Of a stretch of 64,000 nucleotides of DNA, positions 40,035 to 51,662 are shown one piece after another. The DNA comes from Roseateles subflavus. Lineage in GTDB: Bacteria > Pseudomonadota > Gammaproteobacteria > Burkholderiales > Burkholderiaceae_C. The stretch's first letter is position 1; each line of letters opens with the position of its first letter. The stretch is taken from assembly GCF_030285365.1 (NCBI RefSeq), contig NZ_JASVDS010000001.1, positions 620,001 to 684,000 on the forward strand. The letters are read 5' to 3'. The notes beneath the pieces were generated by a model. It made no database searches and was not told the origin of the DNA. It worked only from the letters and a program-made list of their open reading frames with translations. A program made the translations under genes and the position numbers.

Positions 40035-42137
40035 ATGACCCAGCTGCACAACGTCCAACAGGAGCAGTCCCGCTTCCGCGTGCGCGTGCTCGCGGCCGCG
40101 GGCTTCGTCCTTTTCTGCTTCGGCCTGCTCGCCGCGCGTCTCGTCTACCTGCAGGTGATGCAGCACGAGACGCTGCTGGAGCGCGCCGAGTCCAACCGCG
40201 TCACCGTCGTCCCCATCGTGCCCAACCGCGGCCTGATCGTCGACCGCAACGGCGTGGTGCTGGCCAGCAACTACTCGGCCTACACCCTCGAGATCACGCC
40301 TTCCAAGGTGGCGGACCTCGAGGCCACCATCAATGCGCTCGCCGAGGTCGTGGAGATCCAGGGCCGCGACCGCAAGCGCTTCAAGCGCCTGATGGAGGAG
40401 AGCAAGAACTTCGAGTCCCTGCCCATCCGCACCAAGCTGACGGACGCCGAGGTGGCGCGCTTCGCCGCCCAGCGCTTCCGTTTCCCCGGCGTGGACATCA
40501 AGGCGCGGCTCTTCCGCAGCTACCCGCTGGGCGAGGTCGGCAGCCACCTGATCGGCTACATCGGCCGCATCAACCAGGCCGAGAAGAAGGCCATGGAGGA
40601 GTGGGCGGACGAGGACATCGCCAACTACCGCGGCACCGAGTACATCGGCAAGCTGGGCCTGGAGCAGTACTACGAGCGCGAGCTGCACGGGCAGACCGGC
40701 TTCGAGCAGATGGAGACCAGCGCCGCCGGCCGTGCCGTGCGTCGCCTGCGCCACCAGCCGCCCACGCCGGGCAACACGCTCAAGCTCTCGATCGACATCC
40801 GCCTGCAGGCCCTCGTCGAGGAGCTGTTCAAGGACCGCCGCGGGGCGCTCGTCGCCATCGACCCGCGCAACGGCGAGGTGCTGGCCTTCGTCTCCAAGCC
40901 GACCTTCGATCCCAACCTCTTCGTCGACGGCATCGACGCCGACTCCTGGACGGCGCTCAACGAGGACATCGACAAGCCCCTGCTCAACCGCGCCCTGCGC
41001 GGCACCTATCCGCCGGGCTCGACCTTCAAGCCCCTGATGGCCATGGCCGCGCTTAACAGCGGCAAGCGTGCCGCGAGCACGGTCATCATGGACAACCTGA
41101 CCTACAGCTTCGGCGGCCGCACCTTCGGCAGCCCCGAGACCGACCGCCCCGGCCCCAAGGACATGCGCCTGGCCATCGTCAGCTCCTCCAACGTCTACTT
41201 CTACAGCCTCGCCAACGAGATGGGCGTGGACCTCATCCATGACCAGCTCGAGCCCTTCGGCCTCGGCCGCAAGACCGGCATCGACTTGGCTGGCGAGGTC
41301 ACGGGCGACCTGCCCTCGCAGGAGTGGAAGCGCAAGAAGTTCAGGAAGGCCGAGCAGCAGAAGTGGTACGCCGGCGAGACCATCTCGCTGGGCATCGGTC
41401 AGGGCTACAACAACTTCACCATGCTGCAGATGGCCACGGCCTACGCCACGCTCTCGACCGGCGGCCAGCGTTTCAAGCCGCGCCTGGTGCGCGAGATCGA
41501 GGACGTCGTGCAGCACCAGGGCCGGCGCATCGCCAGCGAATCGCTGGACCCGATTCCGCTCAAGCCCGAGCAGGTGGACGTCATCCGCAATGCCATGAAC
41601 GGCGTGACGCTGGAGGGCACCTCGCGCCAGGTCTTCATGGGCGCGCCCTACCAGAGCGCCGGCAAGACCGGCACGGCGCAGGCCATCGGCCTGAAGGCGG
41701 GCGAGAAGTACAGCAGCATCAAGGCCGACGAGCACAAGCGGGACCACTCGCTCTACGTCGCCTTCGCGCCGGTGGACAAGCCCTCCATCGCGCTGGCTGT
41801 GATCGTGGAGAACGCCGGCTGGGGCTCCGGGGCCGCGGCGCCCATCGCGCGTCGCGTCTTCGACTACGCGCTGCTGGGCCAGTACCCCAGCGAGGAAGAC
41901 ATTGCCCAGACCCAGCAGGGCAAGACCATGGCGCCGGTGGGCGCGCCGCGCAAGGCCAGCGAGGTGCCCCTGCCCGGGCAGGGCGTGCTGGTGCCGCTGG
42001 CGACGCGGTCGGTGCCGGTGGCCGCGGTGCCGGCATCGGGCGTGCTGCCGGCCTCCGCCCCTGCGGCGGCGGCCTCATCGACCCTGACCCGTGACGCGTC
42101 CCGGCCCGCGCTCGCCGCCAGCGGAGCCCGCCCATGA
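40035..42137 (+). CDS. mrdA: Penicillin-binding protein 2 (peptidoglycan transpeptidase)
   Basis: A 700-residue class B PBP. One N-terminal membrane helix (about 16-36), the dimerisation or pedestal region, then the transpeptidase domain. The active-site Ser-x-x-Lys is in YPPGSTFKPLMA, SxN in VSSSNVYFYS, and KTG in QSAGKTGTAQA. The C-terminal 70 residues are a Pro/Ala/Ser-rich tail beyond the domain. It crosslinks lateral wall peptidoglycan with RodA, whose gene overlaps by 4 bp. Confidence 0.97.
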   Translation: MTQLHNVQQEQSRFRVRVLAAAGFVLFCFGLLAARLVYLQVMQHETLLERAESNRVTVVPIVPNRGLIVDRNGVVLASNYSAYTLEITPSKVADLEATINALAEVVEIQGRDRKRFKRLMEESKNFESLPIRTKLTDAEVARFAAQRFRFPGVDIKARLFRSYPLGEVGSHLIGYIGRINQAEKKAMEEWADEDIANYRGTEYIGKLGLEQYYERELHGQTGFEQMETSAAGRAVRRLRHQPPTPGNTLKLSIDIRLQALVEELFKDRRGALVAIDPRNGEVLAFVSKPTFDPNLFVDGIDADSWTALNEDIDKPLLNRALRGTYPPGSTFKPLMAMAALNSGKRAASTVIMDNLTYSFGGRTFGSPETDRPGPKDMRLAIVSSSNVYFYSLANEMGVDLIHDQLEPFGLGRKTGIDLAGEVTGDLPSQEWKRKKFRKAEQQKWYAGETISLGIGQGYNNFTMLQMATAYATLSTGGQRFKPRLVREIEDVVQHQGRRIASESLDPIPLKPEQVDVIRNAMNGVTLEGTSRQVFMGAPYQSAGKTGTAQAIGLKAGEKYSSIKADEHKRDHSLYVAFAPVDKPSIALAVIVENAGWGSGAAAPIARRVFDYALLGQYPSEEDIAQTQQGKTMAPVGAPRKASEVPLPGQGVLVPLATRSVPVAAVPASGVLPASAPAAAASSTLTRDASRPALAASGARP

Positions 42138-43291
42138 ACAACAGCTTCAGCCTGCAGGCCCTGCGCGGCCACATCCGCCCCTGGACCGAGGGCCTGGACT
42201 GGGTCGTGCTGCTGGCCGTGGCCTGGCTGATGGGCCTCGGGCTGCTGTGCATGTACTCGGCGGGCTTCGACCACGGCACCCGCTTCGTCGACCACCTGCG
42301 CAACGGCCTGCTGAGCCTGGCCCTCATGTTCGCGATGGCCCAGGTGCCGCCGCAGCGCCTCGTCAAGATCGCGGTGCCGCTCTACACCGTCGGCGTGCTG
42401 CTGCTGCTGGCCACGGCCGTCTTCGGCGTGACCAAGAAGGGCGCCACGCGCTGGCTGAATGTGGGCATCACGCAGATCCAGCCATCCGAGATTCTCAAGA
42501 TCGCCATGCCGCTGATGCTGGCGTGGTGGTTCCAGAAGCGCGAGGGCCTGCTGCGGCTGCCCGACTTCGTCGCCGCCTTCGTGCTGCTGGCCGTGCCCGT
42601 CGGGCTCATCGCCAAGCAGCCGGACCTCGGGACCTCGCTGCTGGTCCTGGCCGCGGGGCTCTACGTGATCTTCTTCGCCGGCCTGTCCTGGAAGCTGATC
42701 CTGCCGGTGCTGGTCGCCGGTGGCATCGGCATCACGGCGCTCGTCATGAGCGAGGAGCAGATCTGCCAGCCCGACGTGACCTGGCCGGTGCTGCGCGAGT
42801 ACCAGAAGCACCGCGTCTGCACGCTGCTGGACCCCAGCAAGGACCCGCTGGGCAAGGGCTTCCACATCATCCAGGGCGGCATCGCCATCGGCTCGGGCGG
42901 GGTGACCGGCAAGGGCTTCATGAGGGGCACGCAGACCCACCTGGAGTTCATCCCCGAGCGCACCACCGACTTCATCTTCGCGGCCTATGGCGAGGAGTTC
43001 GGCCTGCTCGGGGCGGCAGCCCTGCTGCTGGGCTTCACCGTGCTCATCCTGCGGGGGCTCGTGATCGCCTTCGAGTCGCCCACGCTCTTCGGCCGCCTGA
43101 TGGCCGGCGCCGTGACGCTGTCCTTCTTCACCTATGTGTTCGTGAACATGGGCATGGTCAGCGGCATCCTGCCGGTGGTGGGCGTGCCGCTGCCCTTCAT
43201 TTCCTATGGCGGCACGGCGATGGTGATGCTGGGCCTGAGCCTGGGCATCCTGCTGAGCATCGCCAAGTCCAAGCGCTACAAGCGGCGCTGA
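42134..43291 (+). CDS. rodA: RodA peptidoglycan glycosyltransferase (SEDS family)
   Basis: A 385-residue multi-spanning SEDS protein that polymerises lipid II into glycan strands. Conserved text includes TRFVDHLRNGL, GATRWLNVGITQIQPSEILKI, LIAKQPDLGTSLLVLAAG (catalytic Asp region), GIAIGSGGVTGKGF, HLEFIPERTTDFIFAA and PLPFISYGGTAMV. It is the last gene of the mre-mrd operon and converges with the sensor kinase gene, 11 bp apart. Confidence 0.97.
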   Translation: MNNSFSLQALRGHIRPWTEGLDWVVLLAVAWLMGLGLLCMYSAGFDHGTRFVDHLRNGLLSLALMFAMAQVPPQRLVKIAVPLYTVGVLLLLATAVFGVTKKGATRWLNVGITQIQPSEILKIAMPLMLAWWFQKREGLLRLPDFVAAFVLLAVPVGLIAKQPDLGTSLLVLAAGLYVIFFAGLSWKLILPVLVAGGIGITALVMSEEQICQPDVTWPVLREYQKHRVCTLLDPSKDPLGKGFHIIQGGIAIGSGGVTGKGFMRGTQTHLEFIPERTTDFIFAAYGEEFGLLGAAALLLGFTVLILRGLVIAFESPTLFGRLMAGAVTLSFFTYVFVNMGMVSGILPVVGVPLPFISYGGTAMVMLGLSLGILLSIAKSKRYKRR

Positions 43292-43302
43292 CGCCGCGGC
43301 GT

Positions 43303-44820
43303 TCAGGCCGCGCCGCCGTCGCTGCCCGGCTCCGGCACGGCGGCCGGGTGAGCATGGAAGCGGATGGTGAAGCGGGCGCCCGGCCCCATGCCGTCGGGCT
43401 CCACGAAGCCCGGGCGCCGCGGGCGGGCGTCATCGAGCGTCAGTTCGGCCTCGTGCTGCTGGGCGATCTCGCGCACGATGGCCAGGCCGAGCCCGGAGCC
43501 GTCGACATTCGTGCCCAGCGCCCGGTAGAAGGGCTGGAAGACCTGCTCGCGCTCGGCCTCGGCGATGCCCGGTCCGGAGTCCTCCACCTGCAGCACGCAG
43601 ACCTGCCCGAACGGGTCCTCGACGATGCGCACGGTGATCGTGCCGCCCGGCGGGGTGTAGAGCAGCGCGTTGTCGACCAGGTTGCGGATCAGCTCGCGGA
43701 TGAGGATGGGATGCCCCAGGATGCGCAGGCTGCTGTGCTCGTCGTCCGGCCCCTCGTAGCCCAGGTCCAGGCGCTTGTCGAGCGCGCGCGGCACGAAGTC
43801 CCGCACCGTCTCCATCGCGATCTCGGGCAGGTTGATGTCGGAGCGCCGCGAGGCGTGCTCCTGATCCTCGGCCCGCGCCATCGCGAGCAGCTGGTTGACC
43901 ATGTGCGCCGCGCGCTGGCTGGACAGCGCGATCTGCTGCAGCGAGCGCCTGAGCTCCTGCGGCGAGCTGCGGCCCTCGTCGATCTCGCGCTGGGCCAGCT
44001 CCGCCTGCGTGCGCAGCCCGGCCAGCGGCGTCTTGAGCTGGTGCGCGGCATCGGCCAGGAAATGCTTCTGCGTGCTCAGCGACTGGTCCAGGCGCTGCAG
44101 CAGGTCGTTGATGGCGTGCACCAGCGGGGCCACCTCGTCGGGGATGCGGCGCTCGTCGATGGGGCTGAGGTCCGAGCTGTCCCGCGAGCGGATCCGGCGC
44201 TGCAGCTCGTTGAGCGGCGCGATGCCGCGCGCCAGCGCGAGCCACACCAGCAGCACGGCCAGCGGCAGGATCACGAACTGCGGCAGGATCACGCCCTTGA
44301 TGATCTCGTTGGTGAGCCGCGAGCGTTTGCCCAGCGTCTCGGCGACCTGCACCAGCATCTGCCCCTTGGCATTGCCCTCGGGGGTCACCCACAGATAGGC
44401 CACGCGCACGCTCTCGTTGCTGACCTCGTCGTCCCGGAAGCGCAGCTCCCAGGGCACGACGGCCTCGTCGGGATTGGGGGCCGGCAGCTCCTTGTCGCCG
44501 CTCAGGAACTCGCCCCGCGGGCCCAGCACGAGGTAGTAGACGGTGTCGGACTCGTCGGCCCGCAGCAGGGCGGCCGCCTCGGGCGAGAGGGCGTAGCGGG
44601 AACGTGCCGCGGCCGCTGCCGGATTGCGCGGCTCCGCGGCCGCCTGCAGGCCCAGCGAACGGGCCATCTCGCCCAGCTCGCGGTCGTAGGGCTTGCTGGC
44701 GATGCCCTGGGCCACCAGCCAGGTCAGCGCGACGCTGATCGGCCAGATGACCAGCAGCGGCGCGAGCATCCAGTCGAGGATCTCGCCGAACAGGGAGCGT
44801 TGACCGCTGTCAGCAGCCAT
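43303..44820 (-). CDS. Sensor histidine kinase, TctE-like
   Basis: A 505-residue membrane kinase. Two membrane helices (about 17-35 and 180-200) flank a periplasmic sensor region. A HAMP segment follows, then the phosphorylated His in ADAAHQLKTPLAGLRTQ (about 258), N-box RNLVDNALLYTP, and G-boxes DSGPGIAEAE and GSGLGLAIVREIA. It resembles TctE/QseC-type kinases used for tricarboxylate or metal sensing. The partner regulator gene lies upstream on the same strand, 76 bp away. The final 20 residues are Pro/Gly/Ala-rich. Confidence 0.92.
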   Translation of the reverse strand: MAADSGQRSLFGEILDWMLAPLLVIWPISVALTWLVAQGIASKPYDRELGEMARSLGLQAAAEPRNPAAAAARSRYALSPEAAALLRADESDTVYYLVLGPRGEFLSGDKELPAPNPDEAVVPWELRFRDDEVSNESVRVAYLWVTPEGNAKGQMLVQVAETLGKRSRLTNEIIKGVILPQFVILPLAVLLVWLALARGIAPLNELQRRIRSRDSSDLSPIDERRIPDEVAPLVHAINDLLQRLDQSLSTQKHFLADAAHQLKTPLAGLRTQAELAQREIDEGRSSPQELRRSLQQIALSSQRAAHMVNQLLAMARAEDQEHASRRSDINLPEIAMETVRDFVPRALDKRLDLGYEGPDDEHSSLRILGHPILIRELIRNLVDNALLYTPPGGTITVRIVEDPFGQVCVLQVEDSGPGIAEAEREQVFQPFYRALGTNVDGSGLGLAIVREIAQQHEAELTLDDARPRRPGFVEPDGMGPGARFTIRFHAHPAAVPEPGSDGGAA

Positions 44821-44896
44821 CGTCGGCGGTCCTTTGCGAAGGAGGCGGGACCTCGCCTCGGGCGGGGTTCAGCGGCCGGGCGGGGCGGCGGCGCAT

Positions 44897-45568
44897 TCAG
44901 CCGGGGATCTTTTCCAGGCAGTAGCCCAGGCCCCGCACGGTGGCGATGCGGATCGGGCCCTGCTCGATCTTCTTGCGCAGCCGGTGGATGTAGACCTCGA
45001 TGGCGTTGTTGCTGACCTCTTCGCCCCACTCGCACAGGCGCTCCACCAGCTGGTCCTTGCTGACAAGCCGGCCGGCGCGCTGCAGCAGCACCTCCAGCAA
45101 CGAAAGCTCGCGGGCGGACAGCTCCACCATCTGCTCGTTGATGTAGGCCACGCGGCCGGTGGCATCGAAGGACAGCGGGCCGTGCTTGATGATGCTGGAG
45201 GCCGTGCCCAGGCCGCGACGGGTGAGGGCGCGCACGCGGGCCTCGAGTTCCTGCAGCGAGAAGGGCTTGGCCATGTAGTCGTCGGCGCCGAGGTCCAGGC
45301 CCTTGACGCGCTGCTCGACGCTGTCGGCCGCGGTGAGGATCAGCACCGGCATCGTGGCGCCGCGGGCCCGAAGCTTGCGCAGCACCTCCAGCCCGTGCAG
45401 GCGCGGCAGGCCGAGGTCCAGGATCACCAGGTCGAACTCATGCGAGGCGAGGGCGGCGTCGGCCTCGGTGCCGGTCGAGACCTGGTCGACCGCATAGCCG
45501 CTGGAGCGCAGGGCGCGCAGCAGGCCGTCAGCCAGCACTTGGTCATCTTCCGCAATCAGGATGCGCAT
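44897..45568 (-). CDS. OmpR-family response regulator, TctD-like
   Basis: A 223-residue regulator. The receiver domain has the acidic pair in LIAEDDQVL, the phosphoacceptor Asp in LVILDLGLPRLHG (about 51) and Lys in DYMAKPFSL. The C-terminal winged helix (about 125-220) ends in NAIEVYIHRLRKKIEQG and RGLGYCLEKIPG. It is co-directional with the TctE-like kinase behind it. Confidence 0.94.
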   Translation of the reverse strand: MRILIAEDDQVLADGLLRALRSSGYAVDQVSTGTEADAALASHEFDLVILDLGLPRLHGLEVLRKLRARGATMPVLILTAADSVEQRVKGLDLGADDYMAKPFSLQELEARVRALTRRGLGTASSIIKHGPLSFDATGRVAYINEQMVELSARELSLLEVLLQRAGRLVSKDQLVERLCEWGEEVSNNAIEVYIHRLRKKIEQGPIRIATVRGLGYCLEKIPG

Positions 45569-45686
45569 CGGTGTCTCCTTGGCCTTTGTCGCCCGGGAGG
45601 CGTGGGCGGCAGCTTTCCCCCATTCTAGGGACTGGAATCGTTCTCAGGCTCCTGCCAACTCGTGTCAGCAGGCACTGGATGAACTA

Positions 45687-45702
45687 CTGTACAAACATAC
45701 AG
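45687..45702. promoter_or_regulatory. LexA (SOS) box upstream of recA
   Basis: A perfect CTGT-N8-ACAG with AT-rich core (CTGTACAAACATACAG), flanked by TA and AT, the consensus LexA operator. A CATAAT -10-like sequence (45710-45715) lies just downstream, so the operator overlaps the recA promoter. recA begins at 45739. Confidence 0.95.
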
Positions 45703-45738
45703 ATTCGGCCATAATGCAGGCACTCACAGGAGCAATCA

Positions 45739-46794
<1,056 letters not shown>

Positions 46795-46964
46795 GTCTCG
46801 GCATCCGCGGTCGCCGGGCCGAGTTCACCCGGCCTGTGTTCATCAAGGGGAATCTCGCCTCGCGAGCCCATTCCCGCTACCCGGTGCAGCGGCCGCCGCC
46901 TCGTGGAAGCCAGGTCGGGCGGTCGCTGCAGTCCTTCAACGCTTCCATGGCACGATGAAGCGGC

Positions 46965-47525
46965 ATGGTCACGCAAAGCCCGTCTGACGAGGTCTCGACA
47001 CCCTCGTCCCCCGCCCGACGCCCCTCACCGCCGACTGACGCTGAGGCGCGAGCGATGGTGCAGCGCTTCTGGGCGCTCTACCAGGCGCGACGCTGGACCG
47101 ACGCCCTGGCACTGCTGGCGCCGCACGCCGAGTGTCTCTGGTGGGCCACGCTGGAGCGCTTTCGAGGGAACGAGGCCATCGTTCACGTGAACGCCGTGTA
47201 CCCGGAAGGCTGGACCCTCCACCTGCTGGACCTGCAGACGCTGATGGATGGGCGTGTGCTGAGCCTCGTGCGTGTGGAGCAGGATGGCAGCAACTTCTAC
47301 GCCCATAGCTATTTCCATGTCCGTGACGGCCTGATCCAGCAGATTGACGAGTATTGGTCGGACCAGCAGCCGGCCCCGGCCTGGCGTTGCGATCCGCTGG
47401 CGCCGTTGCCGGGTCGAGTCGCCATGCCCGCTGACCGGCGCCAGGGCCTGCCGCTGCTGCCTCCCGCGAGCTCTGCGCCCGCCGAGGCGCTGGCGCGCCC
47501 TCGGCACCCCGATGACATCGGCTGA
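46965..47525 (+). CDS. SnoaL/NTF2-like protein of unknown function
   Basis: A 186-residue protein. Residues about 28-130 form an NTF2-like alpha+beta cone (MVQRFWALYQARRWTDALALL, SYFHVRDGLIQQIDEYWSD). NTF2 domains serve as enzymes or ligand-binding scaffolds. The first 25 and last 50 residues are Pro/Ser/Ala-rich and probably disordered. It sits between recA and recX on the same strand, but no link to recombination is visible. ATG 46965 is used; there is no strong ribosome-binding site. Confidence 0.65.
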   Translation: MVTQSPSDEVSTPSSPARRPSPPTDAEARAMVQRFWALYQARRWTDALALLAPHAECLWWATLERFRGNEAIVHVNAVYPEGWTLHLLDLQTLMDGRVLSLVRVEQDGSNFYAHSYFHVRDGLIQQIDEYWSDQQPAPAWRCDPLAPLPGRVAMPADRRQGLPLLPPASSAPAEALARPRHPDDIG

Positions 47526-47602
47526 GGCCCTGCCGGCCGACGACGTGCTGAGCTCGGGCACGCCCCTTCGCTGGCTCGGCCGTCGAACTCACTGAACCGC
47601 CC

Positions 47603-48598
47603 ATGGCCCGCCGATCATCCCCTCTGAGCCTGAAGGCCCGCGCCATCGCGCTGCTGGCCCAGCGCGAGCACAGCGTGGCCGAGCTGCGGCGCAAGCTGAT
47701 GCGTCTCGCGGAACTCCAGGAACTTCAGGCCTGGGTCGAGGCGCACGAGGTGCCACCGGGCCCAGGGCGCCCGCAGTCGGCGGGTCCCGCGCATCCTGCC
47801 GCCGAAGCGCCCCCGACCGGCGCGCTCCTGGCTGGTCGCGGGAGTGCCGCCGAGGGTTTGGGTGTGGCATCGCGTCCCGCCGCCGACGGCGTGGGCAGCT
47901 TTGACCTGGACGAAGACTGGGCCGACGGCGAGCTCGAGTCCTTCCTGGCGGACTGGGCTGACGAGACGGGGGCGGAGGCGATCGCGGAACAGCGGCGTTC
48001 TCACGTGGGCGCCTGCCCGGATGACGACAGCCACCAGGGGCCGGCGGCCGCCTCCCTGGGCCGGACTTGCCTTGATGACGCATCCGGTGCCGCAGCGAGC
48101 CGCACCGCGCAGACCCGCCGCGGCCGGCTCGCTCCAGAGCACCCACGCCCTGCGGTGCCGGGCGCTCGCCCCCCTGCCAGCGCGGCCGCGCGCCGGCCGC
48201 GCCCTGCGCCCAGCGCGGAGGCCTGGGCGGCCGTCCGGGACGACGAGCGCCTGCAGGCGCGGGTTGAAGCGGTCGAGCAGCTGCTCCTCTGGTTGCAGGA
48301 GCGGGGCTATCTGAGCGAGGCGCGCCTCGTGGAGTCCCGCATCAACGCGCGGGCGTCCCGCTACGGGAACCGGCGCATCCAGCAGGAGCTCCGCCAGCTG
48401 GGTGTGGCGCCGGACGAGGAGCAGCAGGCCCGCCTCAAGGACAGTGAACTGGAGCGCGCGCGCGAGGTCTGGCGTCGCAAGTTCGGGGGCGAGCCGCCGC
48501 TGGATGCGGCGAGCCGTGCCAAGCAGATGCGCTTTCTTGCCGCGCGGGGCTTTTCGTCCGACGTCGTGCGCCGGGTGTTGCGCGCGGAAGACGATTGA
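47603..48598 (+). CDS. recX: RecX-like regulator with a ~170-residue insertion
   Basis: A 331-residue protein, twice the usual RecX length (about 150). The N-terminal RecX helical start (KARAIALLAQREHSVAELRRKLMR, 11-34) is followed by a large insertion (about 45-215). The rest of RecX is at about 217-331 (ERGYLSEARLVESRINARASRYGNRRIQQELRQLGV at 233-268, then MRFLAARGFSSDVVRRVLR). The insertion is Pro/Ala/Arg-rich apart from an acidic, Trp-containing patch (99-130). RecX binds RecA filaments and inhibits them. The insertion is in frame with no stop, so it is a real extension, not a frameshift. Confidence 0.82.
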   Translation: MARRSSPLSLKARAIALLAQREHSVAELRRKLMRLAELQELQAWVEAHEVPPGPGRPQSAGPAHPAAEAPPTGALLAGRGSAAEGLGVASRPAADGVGSFDLDEDWADGELESFLADWADETGAEAIAEQRRSHVGACPDDDSHQGPAAASLGRTCLDDASGAAASRTAQTRRGRLAPEHPRPAVPGARPPASAAARRPRPAPSAEAWAAVRDDERLQARVEAVEQLLLWLQERGYLSEARLVESRINARASRYGNRRIQQELRQLGVAPDEEQQARLKDSELERAREVWRRKFGGEPPLDAASRAKQMRFLAARGFSSDVVRRVLRAEDD

Positions 48599-48785
48599 AC
48601 CGCCTTGAACGGTGCCCTGATGCCGCGGCGCCGGCCCGGTCAGTGCACCAGGATGAGGCACCGCGACAGCCTCGTGACAGGCTTGGTGCAGCGCAACATG
48701 CTACATTGGCGCCCTGCGCAAGCGCGCCCGCCGGCCTGACGAGGCCTGCGGGCCGTTTTTTGCGCCTTTGCACTGCCCCTGCACC

Positions 48786-49376
48786 ATGTCGTCCTTGTCT
48801 CCCAGCCCCGAGCGTCAACTGATGCATCGCCGCGCCATCGCGGTGCAGGTGTATTCGCGCGCCGACGGCCTGTTCGAGGTCGAGGCGGAACTGCAGGACA
48901 GCAAGACGCGTGACATCCCCTTGGCCGGTGGCATCCGGCGTGCCGGCGAGCCGGTGCACGACATGCTGCTGTGGCTGGTGGTCGACCGCCACCTGGACAT
49001 CCTGGCCGCCAGCTCCAGCACCCGCTGGATGCCCTATCCCGGCCAGTGCGACCAGCACGGCGACGCCTACCGGCAACTGGTGGGCCTGAACCTGATGACG
49101 GGCTTCCGGGCCGCGGTCAAGCAGCGGCTCGCCGGCGTCAAGGGCTGCACCCACCTCACGGAACTCTGCCAGCATCTCCCGACCGCGGTGATCCAGGCCT
49201 TCGCGGGCGTGGTGCTGGATGTCCGCGAAGGTGCGGAAGATGGCACGCCACCCTTCCAGATCGACCGCTGCCATGCACTTCGCAGCGACGGTGCGGTGGT
49301 GCAAACTCATTACCCTCGCTGGTATCGCGGCGCGGCGGTGACCCCGCCTGCCGCCGGTAACGGCAACCTTTCCTGA
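48786..49376 (+). CDS. DUF2889 domain-containing protein
   Basis: A 196-residue soluble protein with DUF2889 text: HRRAIAVQVYSRADGLFEVEA, DMLLWLVVDRHLDI, WMPYPGQCD and GCTHLTELC. In Burkholderiales this gene is often found near recA/sucCD, but its function is unknown. ATG 48786 (MSSLSPSPER) is used. It ends 24 bp before sucC. Confidence 0.85.
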   Translation: MSSLSPSPERQLMHRRAIAVQVYSRADGLFEVEAELQDSKTRDIPLAGGIRRAGEPVHDMLLWLVVDRHLDILAASSSTRWMPYPGQCDQHGDAYRQLVGLNLMTGFRAAVKQRLAGVKGCTHLTELCQHLPTAVIQAFAGVVLDVREGAEDGTPPFQIDRCHALRSDGAVVQTHYPRWYRGAAVTPPAAGNGNLS

Positions 49377-49400
49377 CTATCCATCAAGCGAGACCTCCCC

Positions 49401-50561
<1,161 letters not shown>

Positions 50562-50581
50562 GCCCAGCAAGGAATAGAACC

Positions 50582-51475
50582 ATGAGCATCTACATCAACA
50601 AGGACACCAAGGTCATCACCCAGGGCATCACGGGCAAGACCGGTCAATTCCACACCCTGGGCTGCCAGGCCTACGCGAACGGCAAGAACGCCTTCGTCGC
50701 TGGCGTGAACCCCAAGAAGGCGGGCGAGAAGTTCTCGGACATCCCCATCTACGCCACCGTCAAGGAAGCCGCTGGCCAGACCGGCGCCACCGTGTCCGTG
50801 ATCTACGTGCCGCCCGCTGGCGCTGCTGCCGCCATCTGGGAAGCCGTCGAAGCCGACCTGGACCTGGCCATCTGCATCACGGAAGGCATCCCCGTCCGTG
50901 ACATGCTGGAAGTGCGCAACAAGATGAAGGCCAAGGAAGCTGCCGGCGGCAAGAAGACGCTGCTGCTGGGCCCGAACTGCCCCGGCCTGATCACCCCGGA
51001 CGAGATCAAGATCGGCATCATGCCCGGTCACATCCACCGCAAGGGCCGCATTGGCGTGGTCTCGCGCTCCGGCACGCTGACCTATGAAGCCGTGGCTCAG
51101 CTGAGCGAACTGGGCATCGGCCAGTCCTCCGCCGTCGGCATCGGTGGCGACCCGATCAACGGCCTGAAGCACATCGACGTGATGCAAGCCTTCAACGACG
51201 ATCCGGACACCGACGCCGTGATCATGATCGGCGAGATCGGCGGCCCGGACGAGGCCGAAGCTGCCCGCTGGTGCAAGGCCAACATGAAGAAGCCCATCGT
51301 CGGCTTCATCGCGGGTGTCACCGCCCCTCCGGGCAAGCGCATGGGCCACGCCGGCGCGCTGATCTCCGGCGGTGCCGACACGGCCGACGCCAAGCTGGCC
51401 ATCATGGAAGAGTGCGGTTTCAAGGTGACCCGCAACCCGTCCGAGATGGGCCGCATCCTGAAGTCGCTGCTGTAA
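50582..51475 (+). CDS. sucD: Succinyl-CoA synthetase subunit alpha
   Basis: A 297-residue CoA-binding subunit, partner of SucC. Motifs: [60 protein letters not shown] and the phosphohistidine-bearing [14 protein letters not shown]. Start ATG 50582 follows AAGGAATA. Confidence 0.98.
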   Translation: MSIYINKDTKVITQGITGKTGQFHTLGCQAYANGKNAFVAGVNPKKAGEKFSDIPIYATVKEAAGQTGATVSVIYVPPAGAAAAIWEAVEADLDLAICITEGIPVRDMLEVRNKMKAKEAAGGKKTLLLGPNCPGLITPDEIKIGIMPGHIHRKGRIGVVSRSGTLTYEAVAQLSELGIGQSSAVGIGGDPINGLKHIDVMQAFNDDPDTDAVIMIGEIGGPDEAEAARWCKANMKKPIVGFIAGVTAPPGKRMGHAGALISGGADTADAKLAIMEECGFKVTRNPSEMGRILKSLL

Positions 51476-51495
51476 TCCCAGCCGCTTCCTGCGAG

Positions 51496-51521
51496 AAAGC
51501 CGCCCTCGGGCGGCTTTTTTT
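51496..51521 (+). terminator. Intrinsic terminator after sucCD
   Basis: AAAGCCGCCCTCGGGCGGCTTTTTTT-type hairpin: an AGCCGCC/GGCGGCT stem with a short loop and seven T, 20 bp past the sucD stop. Confidence 0.95.
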
Positions 51522-51662
51522 GTCGTCGCTGCCTGCGTAGTTGCACGAAGCCGGCGAAAGTGGCGCTGCGGCGACACTGCAGGCTGCCTGCGCGGCGGCC
51601 GTCCGCCACGACAATCTGCCCAGCCTTCCCGCAGGCCTGCCGCCTGCTCCTGGAGTTCCCCG

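Noticed and set aside
42091-45015. A 974-codon plus-strand frame across rodA, the sensor kinase and the regulator
   Set aside because: It runs in the wrong frame or strand of three clear genes and has low-complexity Arg/His/Gly composition.
51476-51662. Possible yybP-ykoY manganese riboswitch ahead of the TerC genes
   Set aside because: The conserved cores of that riboswitch were not found in the leader; only a terminator for sucCD and GC-rich sequence are present.
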